Position numbers and translations under genes: made by a program. Under the pieces are notes generated by a model, which was given only the letters and a program-made list of their open reading frames with translations, did no database searches and was not told the DNA's origin. From NCBI GenBank assembly GCA_029747585.1, contig JAPEVF010000013.1, positions 141,063 through 205,062 on the forward strand: a stretch of 64,000 bases of DNA, read 5' to 3'. Source of the stretch: Pleurotus djamor. Lineage: Eukaryota > Basidiomycota > Agaricomycetes > Agaricales > Pleurotaceae. Below are positions 48,177 to 59,391 of this stretch, piece by piece (position 1 is the first letter of the stretch; each line of letters opens with the position of its first letter).

Positions 48177-48760
48177 GATGGCAAGGAACAAGAAGCTGCT
48201 TAGGTTCAAGTCCTGAGCCTCAGCTGGGTCACACGCTCAGTGTGCTAAGTCACGATCAAGTCCGCTAACTCATGATGTGTACCATTACGTAATCAGTACT
48301 TATAAACCAGGATTTTAAAATTCATAGCGTCGATTAGAGCAAGTAATAATTATTCGACTTTCAGCACCGATCCTCGAAAGTTTCCTCTGAAACAATTCCG
48401 ACGCGACCCGGATATCCATGAATGAAAGGTTAGCGAAAGGTAAGCTCTGTAATGAATATTACCAGTCCTGCAACCTATTTATCTTAATTGGTTTTCCAGT
48501 AGGGACGGTTGCAATTGAAGTTGACGTGTTTTCTTGATGCTGGCTTGATGCCAAACTTCAGAGCACAGCGAAGCACAAGGGTCATTATCAGTACCATGAA
48601 TAAAGAGAGAAATCTCTTGCGCCATCTATCCTCGAGATCGTGCTTTGTTCTCCCGCCACGTTTCTATCTAGGTGTGGTTCGAAGGAACAAAGGGAGGAGG
48701 CGTAGATAAAAGATGCTCCCGACGGCGACACTGACCATCACTACGACTACGGTCTGAACC
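48177..48760. promoter_or_regulatory. Divergent promoter region
   Basis: Separates the start of the RING gene (minus) from the zinc-finger gene (plus). No gene is seen; short frames are random. Confidence 0.4.
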
Positions 48761-49717
48761 ATGAGACTTCCTGAACCCGAACGACGAGATATATCATGCC
48801 TGTGGCCGGGTTGCCAAACGTTACTGCGTCCAAGCGAGGTCGCTTCACATTGGTTTCGCGCGCAGTGAGTAGTTCCATTTTCCTGATCAAATCGCTCGTT
48901 CAATCACCTCCCTGTCAGTGGAATTGTCGTCGAGCAGAAACGAAAGTGCACGCAAGGAACCAACTGCGTCTTTGAGACGCGAGTTCGCCACGCTTTCAGA
49001 ACACACTGTGCTCAGGTTCATACCACTTTACCCTCCTCTTCGGAAGATCGCATACCCACGGGATCGATGCGCTGTGAAATACCAAGCTGTCGTGTCGTAC
49101 ACCCGCTTGACGCCGTCGAGCACCATTTTCTCATTGCCCAGTATGTCTAACCGTTTTCCTCGGCCATTCTTTGCATTTCCGAGTTTTTATCCAGCCAGAT
49201 TGATCTTGCTCGCCCCTTCCGCTGTCTCAACTGTCGTGTATTTTATGAGACTATTCAAGGTCTCCAAGCACACACCTGCGGTGTCCCGGTTGACGAGCCT
49301 TTGATACCAAACTTGGACGCAACAACTTCAAGTACCGCGCCCGACGCTGGCCTTCTATCTCGGAAGCGGAAGTACCCTTTCAAGAATACCGAGTCTCGCC
49401 TTCTGGACGAAGAATTTCGCGATCTGGGAGGCCGCGCAAAACGCTGGCGGTCGTCTGGCGAGTATAAATATCACTCCTTCGGCCATGGCGATAAATGTGA
49501 TTATATCCCAAAACCTTATGAAGACCCCTTGGTCCGCATACTCAACGACTGGGACAAGCACTACCCTTTGCGGAACAACACAGATATTCCAACGGAGGTT
49601 ATTTTCAAACCCTCTACTCCTCCCGACCTAATGGAGGAGCTGTCGAAGTTCTTGGACCCCACTTCTCAATTTAAAATGCTTCCCCTCCCCTTCCGCAGGC
49701 CCCAGGTCGTATCATAG
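48761..49717 (+). CDS. Four-finger C2H2/C2HC-like zinc protein, 282 aa
   Basis: Exons 48761-48864, 48919-49140 and 49195-49717 join in frame; the split hides the fingers in any single frame. Finger 1: CLWPGCQTLL with HWFRAH. Finger 2: CTQGTNCVFE with HAFRTH. Finger 3: CEIPSCRVVH with HHFLIAH. Finger 4: CLNCRVFYE with HTC. The spacing is irregular, so nucleic-acid or protein binding is equally possible. The C-terminal half is basic then acidic, with SRKRKYPFKN as a possible nuclear signal. No other domain is seen. The start ATG was chosen because it begins the frame that holds finger 1. Confidence 0.7.
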
Positions 49718-49980
49718 CCCTAGACAGATTGTGTAGAGGTTGCTAATGCTGTACTTGTACGTCTCATGCTTTGTATGACTACTGCCGTAATGATCGTATC
49801 ATACGCATTCGTTAGTGAGAGGAGAGTCGCCTTTTTCGGTAACATCGCTCCTTGTACCGTTCATCACAGGACGATAGATCCCAACTGTCACAAAAGGCGT
49901 AAACAGATCGTTCTAGACGAGAACTGTGTAAGGCATAAAAGGAGCAAGCTCTAAGTACCTAGAGTGTCTGCTCAACAATA

Positions 49981-51765
49981 ATGACGGAAATTGATTTCAC
50001 CAATACTCAAGGCGATATACTGTAAGCCCCACATCCAGCGTACATTGCTGAATGAACACCATCGACGCTAACCTCCATCGTTGTTGGCAGTCAGGGTTTG
50101 CCTAAGAAAACCCAAGTCTTTCTCTTCTACAGGTTCACCGATCAAGGAGCCCTGCGATTTAGGCGTCGCCTTCATGAAATCATTCCTCTAATCAAGACAG
50201 CCGAGCAAGTTATTTTAGACCGGTCGAACATCCGCGCTCACAAAGAGGCTGGTAACGCGCAACTGCTCCCCGTATCAGCTGTCAATATCGCATTCTCGCA
50301 GGCTGGGCTGAAATCTGTGAGTACCGCTCATATCCAGATTCTGGTACGTTCGAAATAATAAATGGATCTTCGTATTAGATGAACCTTGATGAGCAGTTTG
50401 AGCATGAGGTAGATGAACCTTTCGACATCGGACAGCTTGCAGACGCTCCCTTTTTGAACGACTTGGACACTTCTGAGTGGGAGCCAGCGTTCAATGACCC
50501 GACGAAACTGGTGCATCTACTGATCTTCATAGCCGGTGACTCAAGGGATTCCGTGCAAGCAGAAGTCAGTCAGTTGGAACTGAAGCTGTCTATCGCCGAG
50601 GACGCCGAGCCTGCTCTTCAAGAAGTGTTGAGGTTGTNGGGGGGACGTACGGCCTGGAGATCAAGCCGGACACGAACAGTGAGTCATTTAGATCCTCGCT
50701 CTACATCTTACCTCGAGTGTTTGTTTTCTCACCCGTACGACAGCTTCGGCTATTTGGATGGTATCTCGAACCCGTCCATTGAAGGGTTACCACCAACTCC
50801 CAATAGTTCTCCGCCTTTCCCAAGATCATTCCTTCTTTTCGGCGAAGGTGACCCTTGCCCTAGTTGGGCTGTGGACGGCAGCTTTCTCGTGTTCAGGTAT
50901 CTGAAGCAGTTAGTTCCTGAGTTCGATGAATTCTTGGAACGTAACGCTCCCCTTGTTGGGTATGATGGAGAGGATGGTAAGGAACTCCTTGGAGCGAAAT
51001 TGGTAGGAAGGTGGAAGAGCGGCAAGTGTCATTCCCAATACTCATTGATCCCCATAGTGACGCGTTGTACAGGTGCCCCGGTTGATCTATCGCCACTGAA
51101 GGTGCGCTTCCCTACCGAGAACTTATCGAGTCTAACCTTTCGTTTGCAGGACGATCCAAGTCTAGCGCTGTAGGCTGCTTCCTAGTCTTATTACCTTCAC
51201 ATATAACGCCAGAATTCACAGAAGCAACGGCTTTTCGTATCTAGGGGAGGATAGTCAAGCTAGGTGTCCCTTCGGCGCACATATTCGCACAACGAATCCC
51301 AGAGACGATACCACCACTCCGTCGCCTCTCATACGCAGGGGAATCCCCTACGGACCCGAGGTCACTCAGGAAGAAAGGGTCACACGAAAGACGCAACATG
51401 AGAGAGGCTTGTTGTTCGTTTGCTACCAACGTAGCATTGCCAGTGGATTCAGAACTATACAGCGGCGTGCGTTTCCCACTTATTCTTGCTCTCCATGGCG
51501 AGGCATTCTGAACTGACCCTACGATCTGCTCGATATAGACTGGGCTAATGATCCTGACTTTCCTCATGATGGAACAGGGTTCGACCCGATAATTGGACGA
51601 TGTCCAGCCAACGCTGCGAGGAAGATGCGAGGTGTGGTTTCGAACGACGCTCAGAAGGAGCTTTCACTACCATTCGAATTCGTGCTTCCTCTTGGAGGAG
51701 AATACTTCTTTTCTCCATCAATCCATGCTCTGAGGAGTATTTTGGCTCTTCGGGATGTCCCCTGA
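49981..51765 (+). CDS. DyP-type (dye-decolorizing) heme peroxidase, 457 aa
   Basis: Heme peroxidase oxidising dyes and phenolics with hydrogen peroxide. Eight exons: 49981-50021, 50091-50316, 50379-50678, 50744-51021, 51073-51101, 51150-51169, 51213-51466 and 51539-51765. Family marks: IDFTNTQGDIL with GLPKK, GHEHFGYLDGISNP (GXXDG motif with catalytic Asp), LVGRWKSGAPVDLSP, CPFGAHIRTTNPRD (proximal His), RRGIPYGPEV (Arg) and ERGLLFVCYQ. An N at 50638 breaks exon 3; without it the GDVRPGDQAGHEH run is restored. Intron 4 (51022-51072) is GC-AG. Intron 6 is only 43 bases. No signal peptide is present at this start, so the enzyme may be intracellular or have an unseen leader exon. Confidence 0.88.
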
Positions 51766-52384
51766 GTATTTAGGCTCCTATCTCCCTGCCTCTCCTAATG
51801 ATCTCCTCTTTTGGATTTTTTATCCTCGACGGCTATCTGCAGCACGCAAGCTTTTTTCGTGCATCCGAACGCGTTTCTGTCTTGATTTGACTCAATATAC
51901 TACTTTCCTATCCTCTCAATCTATGTTTGAGCCCCCGAACATATGTTTGTCACATATTCTGATCTCATTGACACGCCACCGTCGTGCGCCACCAAAGACC
52001 AATCGTGGCCTCGAGGCATCTTTACCTTTCCTCATTGTTCCCCGCTTCTTCGCAACAACTCTCATGTCCTCGATGAAAATACTCTCAATGCCGATTGGTG
52101 CTGACGGCGTATCTGCTACGGCTCGCTTCCCATGGACCAAAGTACAAGAGCTTTGACCAAGGGAACAAAGCCTTCGATCGTCTTAGCTTTGTAACCTCCA
52201 TAACTCTTTGTCTCACCTAGCCAACCACGTCCAGCCACTTCTCCCTTTCTCCACACTGGGCTTTAAAGATGTGCGAACTTACCCCAAATTAATCGTAACC
52301 TCTTCCCGACTCTAGCCAAGCTCTCCGAGTCGACGAACCAACTTGAGATCATATTTGGAATTACCAGCCAGAATTTGATACAAC
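51766..52384. other. Spacer between the peroxidase and the one-finger gene
   Basis: Frames of up to 133 codons occur on both strands but overlap each other and lack motifs, so I leave them uncalled. Confidence 0.45.
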
Positions 52385-53239
52385 ATGCAGAGCTGCGGAA
52401 CCCCTGGTATGTCGAAGGTGTGTTGGAGGGTTTGCTGTGAAGAGTAACAAGATACTTATATCCAATACTCTCTTAGTTCCACCCAGTCAGTAGTCCGGCC
52501 ACCCATAAGGCGAAGACCCCCGTTACGCCCGAGAGGAGAAGCCTGTGAGCTTGCTGGACATTTGAAATCCATCTCCTCTGCTCACTTATAATGATATCTT
52601 AGGTCTGACGCTTCGTACAATTTACCGTCTACATCGTCCACCCCACTTCATCCAGATGAGAATCGACTACGCTGTCGCGTTTGTCGCTTTTCTACAGGCA
52701 GCCGTACTGCTTTGGTCAACCATGCCGTCATGAAGCATGGGGTGTACCCTGATGGTATATCGCCACAGCGGAGTAAAACAATCCATGACCCATCTCGGTT
52801 CCATCCTTTCATGTCTTTGTTCACTCAAGGCATTCGGAGGCCGTCAGTACCATCCACTCCGTTTGTCGCACCGTTGGAACCAAGCACTTCGTGTACATCT
52901 ACGTCGCAACATCGCTCATCTCGGTCACATCGCTTGAAGCACGTTCGTGATGGTGACCTTCAGAGGGATCGTAAACGACCTCGTCGGCCAATGACCCCGG
53001 ATAGCGATCACACACCCAGCCCTTCACCCCAGCCTTCGCCTGCCCGATCCCGTACTTCAAGCTCTCACATTTGCTTTGAAAGTCCATGTAGATCTGAGCC
53101 CTACGAAGTAGAGTCGTTGGATGCAGCTAGGCTATACGGACCATACTTTCTTGAACCATATCCAATGCCTGATTTCGCAGAGGATACCGTTATTTTCCCG
53201 CTAGAACTCCCTTTCGATATGAAAATAGACTTGATATAG
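52385..53239 (+). CDS. Single C2H2 zinc-finger protein, 245 aa
   Basis: Exons 52385-52417, 52477-52544 and 52603-53239 join in frame. One clear finger: CRVCRFSTGSRTALVNHAVM followed by KH (C-x2-C-x12-H-x4-H). After it come a Ser/Pro-rich region, a basic RDRKRPRRP stretch that could be a nuclear signal, and an acidic, aromatic C terminus (LYGPYFLEPYPMPDFAEDT). This layout fits a small transcription regulator, which is inference. No close relative is recognised. Confidence 0.65.
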
Positions 53240-53376
53240 ATACCATACCTTTCCATATAGTTTGTACCACTTGCTATACCCATCGTTCACCTCCTTCACA
53301 CCCATCGAAAAATGCCCCTAATCTTTCCCTGAGCCATACGCCACGCCTCCTCTGTGCTTCTCAACCTCAATCCACC

Positions 53377-53968
53377 ATGAGCGTAAGATCGCGTTTTTGG
53401 TCTCTGCATATGAAACTCACCGGAACCATAGACTGATAACACATCATCCGAGTCAGAATGGATACGCATCACGAGCAGGAATGGATTTTCCTACCTTGCC
53501 AAACGCAGCGTCGTCGACGCCAGTGGAACCCTCAAGAACATGCTTGACGCTGACAGTGCGTAGTAGGCCTAGATCTTTCCTTCATTCATCTAAACCTGCT
53601 CGGTAGGTAGCTTCCAGGAAGGGCTTTCCAAAGTCTGCCCCATAGACGAAAGGTAGGTTCAATTCATCAGACAAAACAATTTTGTTGACTTTGCACTAGG
53701 CCCATCATCGTTGAGAAATTGATCGAATATATGGCGTTCAAAGCCCACTATCAGAAAGCGGGTCCGAAGGAAGATGTCCCCGTACAAGAGTTTATTGAGC
53801 GAATTCCGCCCGAGTTGGTTCTTGAGCTGTAAGTCAGACGGATGTTTCGTTTCGGGAGGTAACTGATGTCACACACATATTTAGGCTCCTCGCTGCAGAC
53901 TACCAAGAATGTAAGTTCCCCCTCTCATCTATAAACTGAGCAATACCTCAAATGTGGTCGTAGTATAG
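53377..53968 (+). CDS. Elongin C (Elc1), 104 aa
   Basis: BTB/POZ-fold adaptor that links substrate receptors to cullin ligases and, in fungi, acts on stalled RNA polymerase II. Exons 53377-53382 (6 bases, Met-Ser), 53453-53555, 53607-53652, 53700-53828, 53885-53910 and 53964-53968. Sequence marks: WIRITSRNGFSYLAKRSVVD, SGTLKNML, IIVEKLIEYMAFKAHYQ and IPPELVLELLLAADYQE, matching the family's order and length. If the last intron is retained, the end would be CKFPLSSIN instead of Leu. Six exons in under 600 bases make this gene invisible in single open frames. Confidence 0.85.
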
Positions 53969-54135
53969 TCATGGTCATAAACCTCTCATAATCTCTTAGT
54001 GACATAGCAACCGTGTGTGAATCTATCTTTGAGTGTGAGAAATGTGCAGACTTAGCAAACGCAGCGTAATTCCCACTGAATCTCTCTGTTTCCGTTCGTC
54101 CGCTCATTTCTTTTCTCTCTTCCTCCTTGTCCGCC

Positions 54136-55773
54136 ATGCTAAATAACTCGATTGGCTTGAACTGGACCAGGACGCCGCCCATAGAAATCCTTGTCACCCG
54201 CGCTTGCGAACCTTCTCTCCATGAGCCAAATTACGCACTGCATCTTGAGGTGGCGGAGTATATTAACACCAAAAAAGCAAACAAGTGCGTTCATGATGGT
54301 TCAGCGGAATGATTGTATCTCATCGTACATAACAGCCCTCGGGAGGCAGCAATGCTGATAGCTCGCCTTGCTAACCACCGAAATCCCCACGTAGCCGTTC
54401 TCGCACTCGCACTTCTCGAAACGCTGGTCCAATCCTGTGGTTATCCCTTCCATCTACAAATATCAACGAAAGAGTTCTTAAATGAACTAGTTCGTCGCTT
54501 TCCCGAACGCCCACCGCCTTTTCCTGGCCCAGTCATGAGCCGCATCCTTGATCTCATACACTCGTGGAAGGAGACGATCTGTGTGGATTCACGGTGGAAG
54601 GATGATTTGGGGAACATTAGGGACATGCATAGGCTGCTTACATTCAAGGGATACCGCTTCCGAGATCTACCACGCCAGCAGCAGCCGCAGCAACTCTCAG
54701 CTGTGAGTGTACGTGTTCCAAAGTATTGGGCGCTTATTGACCGTTCCGCGGGTAGAACTTGAAATCAGCCGATGAGCTGGAGAACGAGGACCGTGAGGCG
54801 CAATCCGCGAAGCTTCAGGAACTCATACGGAGGGGGACGCCTCGAGACTTGGCCGCCGCTCAAGAACTGATGAAGTCACTCGCTGGCGCAAATCCTGATG
54901 CCAAACCCGACTACCGTGCCCAGTCCTTGACAGAATTGAACAAACTCGAATCGAAGGTCATTCTACTCAACGAACTCCTGGACAACTTTGACACCAATCG
55001 AGGCGAACGCTTTGCTTCCGGTGATGCCTACGACCAGGTGGCCTCAATACTATCGGGAGCGCGACCAAAAATCCAGAAATGGATATCAGATGCCGAGACT
55101 GACGATCCCGAGTCATTGGACACCTTTCTGCAAATCAACGATCAGATCAACACCGTCCTCAACCGATATGATGCCTTCAAACGTGGTGACTACGTTGCCG
55201 CTGCGAACCCCATTCCTTCGGAACTCGCAGCAGGTGCTTCCACCTCCAATGACCTTTCATTGATTGATTTCGACGATAGCTCAGCAACNGGGGGGTGCTT
55301 CAGCTGGTCAAGCTGGAGGTGTTGATGATTTGGCGGGGCTGTTTGGTGGACCCACCACCACTCAGCCCCAGTTTTCCGCTCCCGCCCCTGCTTCCCAGTT
55401 TGCGCCTTCAATGGGTATAGCTGCCCCACAAGCAATGCTACAGCATGGAATATCGTCGAGCTCCTCGCCTGCAGCTATCATGCTACCATCGACACCGGGA
55501 CCAGCACCTAGACAATCAATACCTTCTGGCCCGCCGAACTACTTCGCTAACGGCTCACCCATGGGCGTCCCCATGACGAGTAACGGAATGGGAATACACG
55601 GAGGACAGGGCTCAGGGATGGGTATGGGTATGGGGAATGGATTCGGTATGGGGAATGGCATGTCGTCAATGGTCCCCCAGCAGCAAGCTCTGCAACAAGC
55701 ATCGCCAGCACGAAACCCGCCTCCAACAACGCAAGGGAAAGATCCTTTCGCCGACCTAGCAGGCTTGTTCTAA
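54136..55773 (+). CDS. VHS-GAT domain trafficking adaptor (Tom1/GGA-like), 510 aa
   Basis: Adaptor that binds ubiquitinated or sorted cargo at the trans-Golgi or endosomes. Exons 54136-54284, 54336-54702 and 54756-55773. VHS domain at residues about 10-150: IEILVTRACEPSLHEPNYAL, ANHRNPHVAVLALALLETLV, CGYPFHLQI and FPERPP. GAT-like helical domain at about 195-330: SLTELNKLESKVILLNELLD. The rest is low complexity with GMGMGMGNGFGMGNGM and the end DPFADLAGLF, an acidic-hydrophobic motif like clathrin/AP-binding ends. No GAE ear domain is seen, so it is closer to Tom1 or Lsb5 than to full GGA. An N at 55290 splits the frame; without it DDSSATGGASAGQ reads through. Confidence 0.82.
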
Positions 55774-56688
55774 TGCCTGTCCTTTCCGTGTCAATGTGTT
55801 AGTTTGGACATTGGTCTTGTTTTCGTAATTTGTCGATTATGCGTAATTGTATAGCATGGCTCTTGGTATACTTACTATAAAACTGCAGCGGATGGATGTC
55901 AGTTCTATTTTTATATTCCAAAGGAGGCGCGGGAGAAATTCGAAAATATGGACCCACAATTCGTTTCGGCCATGGGAATCGCGAAGGTTATTTGACTCTG
56001 TATTCGTCGGTCCTTGATCATTGCTTGCAAAGAGCTCTGTCCCTCCAACCACAACGGTGCTTGCAGCGCTTAGGCGAAGCTTTGTCCCGCCCACCCCAAC
56101 TAGTGCGACACATAGGCCCGCCAGCGCATACCACTCTCATGAACATGGTCCCATAATTCTCCAAAGAATGCGANCGTGAAGGCTTCTCCATCGATAACAG
56201 CAGACCTCGAGGCCAACCATATGTTCCCCTCCCCCGACATCTCACCACGCGACAGCCTCCTGGGTGTCAAATAGCCAGGGTTCAGAGCAGAACAATTTCC
56301 TGATAAGGCGAATTTCTAGGACACCTAGCTTTGTCCGAAACCATGTTGGCAACCAATCCGTTGATTATTTCCTTATCCTCCTGTACGGTGGCTCACTTTG
56401 GATTTCTTTAGCCACTCGACACGATTGGTCGACTCACCGCCATGAGACTTGCCATACCTGGTAGAAATCAAAACCTACATCCAAACCAATCCGCCAGACG
56501 AGGGTAGTGGCATGCCTCTTCGAGGAGGGTATAAAATGGGTCCTCTGGGATGCTTCTTTCCCCACTGTCAAAGCGCCCCCGAAGATCTTCGCTCCCGTCT
56601 CCCGCCCCCTTCTCGATAACAGCGACTGAATATCTTCACCGAATAACCCATCTCATCACATACCTTCCCTCGAGTATACTCCATCAAG
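55774..56688. other. Spacer before the C2H2 factor gene
   Basis: Contains one N (56174) and a TATAAAAT near 56531, about 155 bases before the next start codon. No gene recognised. Confidence 0.45.
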
Positions 56689-58086
56689 ATGCCAAAAGAT
56701 AATAACAGCCACACCTCCGATTCCGTAAGTGTTATCCCCGCCCGCCATCACAATTAGAAAATCATTGAAGGGTTCCATAACAATAGGAATCCGTTGTTTG
56801 CGATGTCTGCTTCGCCTCTTTGGCTCGCAAGGCAGATCTCCCTCGTCATATGAAGATGCATTCTCAACACAAGGACAAGATGTGAGTCTCACTATGAATT
56901 TGATTTTGTATTTGTGCTTATAACCTTGTGATCGCCAGGATGTTCCGATGCCCATTCCCTGAGTGTGAATACGCCAACCTACAAAAGTGCAATGTTGACA
57001 CTCACATCAGGATCCAGTACGTATCCGCCTCATCTGCTATCCTTCATCCCCAATCTGACTCTTCGACGCGCCCTTAGTACCAACAACAAGTGCAAGACAT
57101 GCCCTGATTGCGAGTTCAAGACCGTCGATCCTGGCTCCCTGACTCGTCATAAGAAGAGAGTCCATGGCTACGTACCTAAGCCTCGTCGCCCTCGTTTGGG
57201 TGGAGCGAACTCGAAGAAGACCAAGGCCAGTCGTCACGAGCCCTATCCTTCAGCCCCCCGCGACTCTCCAGCCCCATCCCAATCGTCCAAGCGCTCCGGC
57301 TCATCCTGGTATACCACCTCTGACTCTGAAATCGCTACCCCGTCTCCTACCTTCTCCCAACCATCCCTCTCCGCTACTGCTCAGGCTTCTGGCTCCAACG
57401 ACCCTCAAGTCAACATGATGTTCGCACCAGAGTACCCTGCGACCTCGAGCGTTTGGAATTCCATTCTCCCAACCGTACACTTGAAAAGAGAGCTCGAGAG
57501 CGTACCCCAGATCCCTGCCTTGGATTACTCTAAGCTTTACACTTTCTCCTGGGAGAAGAGCCCCTCCCCGGAACCTTCGGTCGAAACGTGCGGTTATGAT
57601 ACTCTTGACGTTCATGCCAACCACTTCAACTTCCTTGCGGACTCGAACGCTCCTCTTAGTGTTCAAGGTTCAGGCAACTTCAACTGGGGCGGCTTCGAAC
57701 AATATCAAGCTCCCCTCCCTGCTGTCTCCGAGCCTGCGCAACCGCTTCTTACCATGCCCGAAACCTTCGACTATAGCCAACTTTACCTGCAATCTCCGAC
57801 GGAGCCCGTCCCATCAGCACCAGCGTCATCTTCATCAATCTTCGATCAGCTCCCCGACTCGTCGAGCTCTCAATCCGACTCTCAACTAGATGTATATTCG
57901 TCGCAGCTCGCTGCTCAGCCTCAATCTTCTCTCGATGCATACTTCAATTCCATTTCGGCCAACTGGTCAGCGTTGGACTCCGAACAATGTCTCAACCCCT
58001 CCGATACCACTCCCTCCCTTTCTGATCTTCTTCCTGCGTTCCCACTCGATTCTTCTGCGTCATTCTCCGAGTTTCCCTTCAATTGA
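56689..58086 (+). CDS. Three-finger C2H2 transcription factor, 405 aa
   Basis: Exons 56689-56724, 56787-56881, 56939-57016 and 57078-58086 join in frame. Fingers: CDVCFASLARKADLPRHMKM then H; CPFPECEYANLQKCNVDTHI then RIH; CPDCEFKTVDPGSLTRHKKR then VH. A basic stretch follows (YVPKPRRPRLGGANSKKTKA). The remaining 300 residues are Ser/Pro/Gln-rich with short acidic-aromatic repeats (DYSKLYTFSW, FDYSQLYLQS), typical of activation regions. The start is in a good context after a pyrimidine-rich leader. Nuclear and DNA-binding by inference. Confidence 0.8.
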
Positions 58087-58834
58087 GCGAGTACTATTCC
58101 TATTTACAGGCCTATCTCTTCTGTCGCATTTTTCCAGTCTCCTCTTCATTTCTACATCTCAGGACTTTCACCATCACCATTTCATCTACTTACATCTGCA
58201 TCCCTGTCTTCTACCTACTCCCATTTCCTCATCAACATCGACATCACCATTTCATCCCGTCTCATCGTGTAGAATCATTGATACATTTACTCTTCTCACT
58301 TCGCATTTCCATTCCCCCTTTGCATCTCCCCATTTCCCTTCCCATCTTATTCGTCATTTATAGAGCGTAACGCTTGTGGATCATATCATTGTACTCTAGT
58401 TAGAGCTTGGCCTTACGTCTTGCTCGCACTTCTCGCATTTCCATCCTTTCGGCTTGCCACTCAGCGGCCGACCCGAAACGCAGAAAGGGGCTCTTAAGGA
58501 GGCACTCACATGATCTGATGTTCGATGCGGTCAGGCCGACCACGGCTTCAAACAGCTTTCGGTCAACCAGCGCAGCCAATGCATACTACCCGTTACATGT
58601 TCATCCAACGACCGCTGATACACACAAACGAATCGTTGATTCCAATTTTTTACTCATCCGGAATGACTTGAAGTATTCGAAGAAATCCGTTCGAGCGCCG
58701 CACTTCTCCAATTCGCTATGAGATTTGTCCAGGATACGAATTCACCGGTACTGGACCCTCAAGAGTATGCAATTCGCCGGTACGCGATGACTTCCGCTGG
58801 TGCAAAAAGCTTTGTGACACCCCATGGATGTGCC
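58087..58834. other. 3' flank of the C2H2 factor
   Basis: Pyrimidine-rich to about 58370, probably the long 3' untranslated region. Nothing else is recognised. Confidence 0.45.
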
Positions 58835-59240
58835 TTATTTACGCGACAATACGGCTCGCAACCTAGATACCGCCTCCTTGTTTGACTTTCTGTGATGTCG
58901 CGTACTCGCTTGATCGACTGCCATAACGTGGGCTTGTGCTACGCTTGTCTTCGGGTGGCCATTAATTCCTGCAGGCTCACTTGGCTCGAACGGCTGATCT
59001 CCATAGTGGAACTTCAGGACCTCCGGTTGCGCAGGACTGTATTCGATATCCACTTTCCCCCTTGCAATGTCACTGTCCAGGACGATTTGGCGACATTTCA
59101 ATTCAACGACAAGCCGGAACTTGGACACCAATACTCCACCGTATAGTCGTATTTTGCAAGCGGGGGGGCAAGTTGAGGGGTCGCTTGGAAAACCCGATGC
59201 CGTCGCACACTGTATCCTGCGATGAATACAACTCATACTC
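58835..59240 (-). CDS. Possible coding segment, unrecognised
   Basis: A minus-strand frame reads YGGVLVSKFRLVVELKCRQI and then EVLKFHYGDQPFEPSEPAG before a stop at 58835. It looks protein-like, but I find no start codon with a good context and no family. It would be divergent to the oxidase gene. Confidence 0.28.
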
Positions 59241-59391
59241 ACAGGTAAGTCACGTCTGATGCCATATGCATACCTGCTCATACCAGTATTTAAGCACAAT
59301 GACATCGAGGGGATGTTAACAGTATCTTCAGCTTCATCCTCCCAAAGCATCTACTAGTCAACTCCTCAACCCACCACACTTCTGACTCACG

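Noticed and set aside
37857..51765. Secondary-metabolite cluster built on the two monooxygenases and the peroxidase
   Set aside because: No synthase, terpene cyclase, transporter or pathway regulator lies among them; unrelated housekeeping genes intervene.
51755..52156. Frame of 133 codons after the peroxidase
   Set aside because: Overlaps the peroxidase stop, conflicts with a minus-strand frame and has no motif or splice partner.
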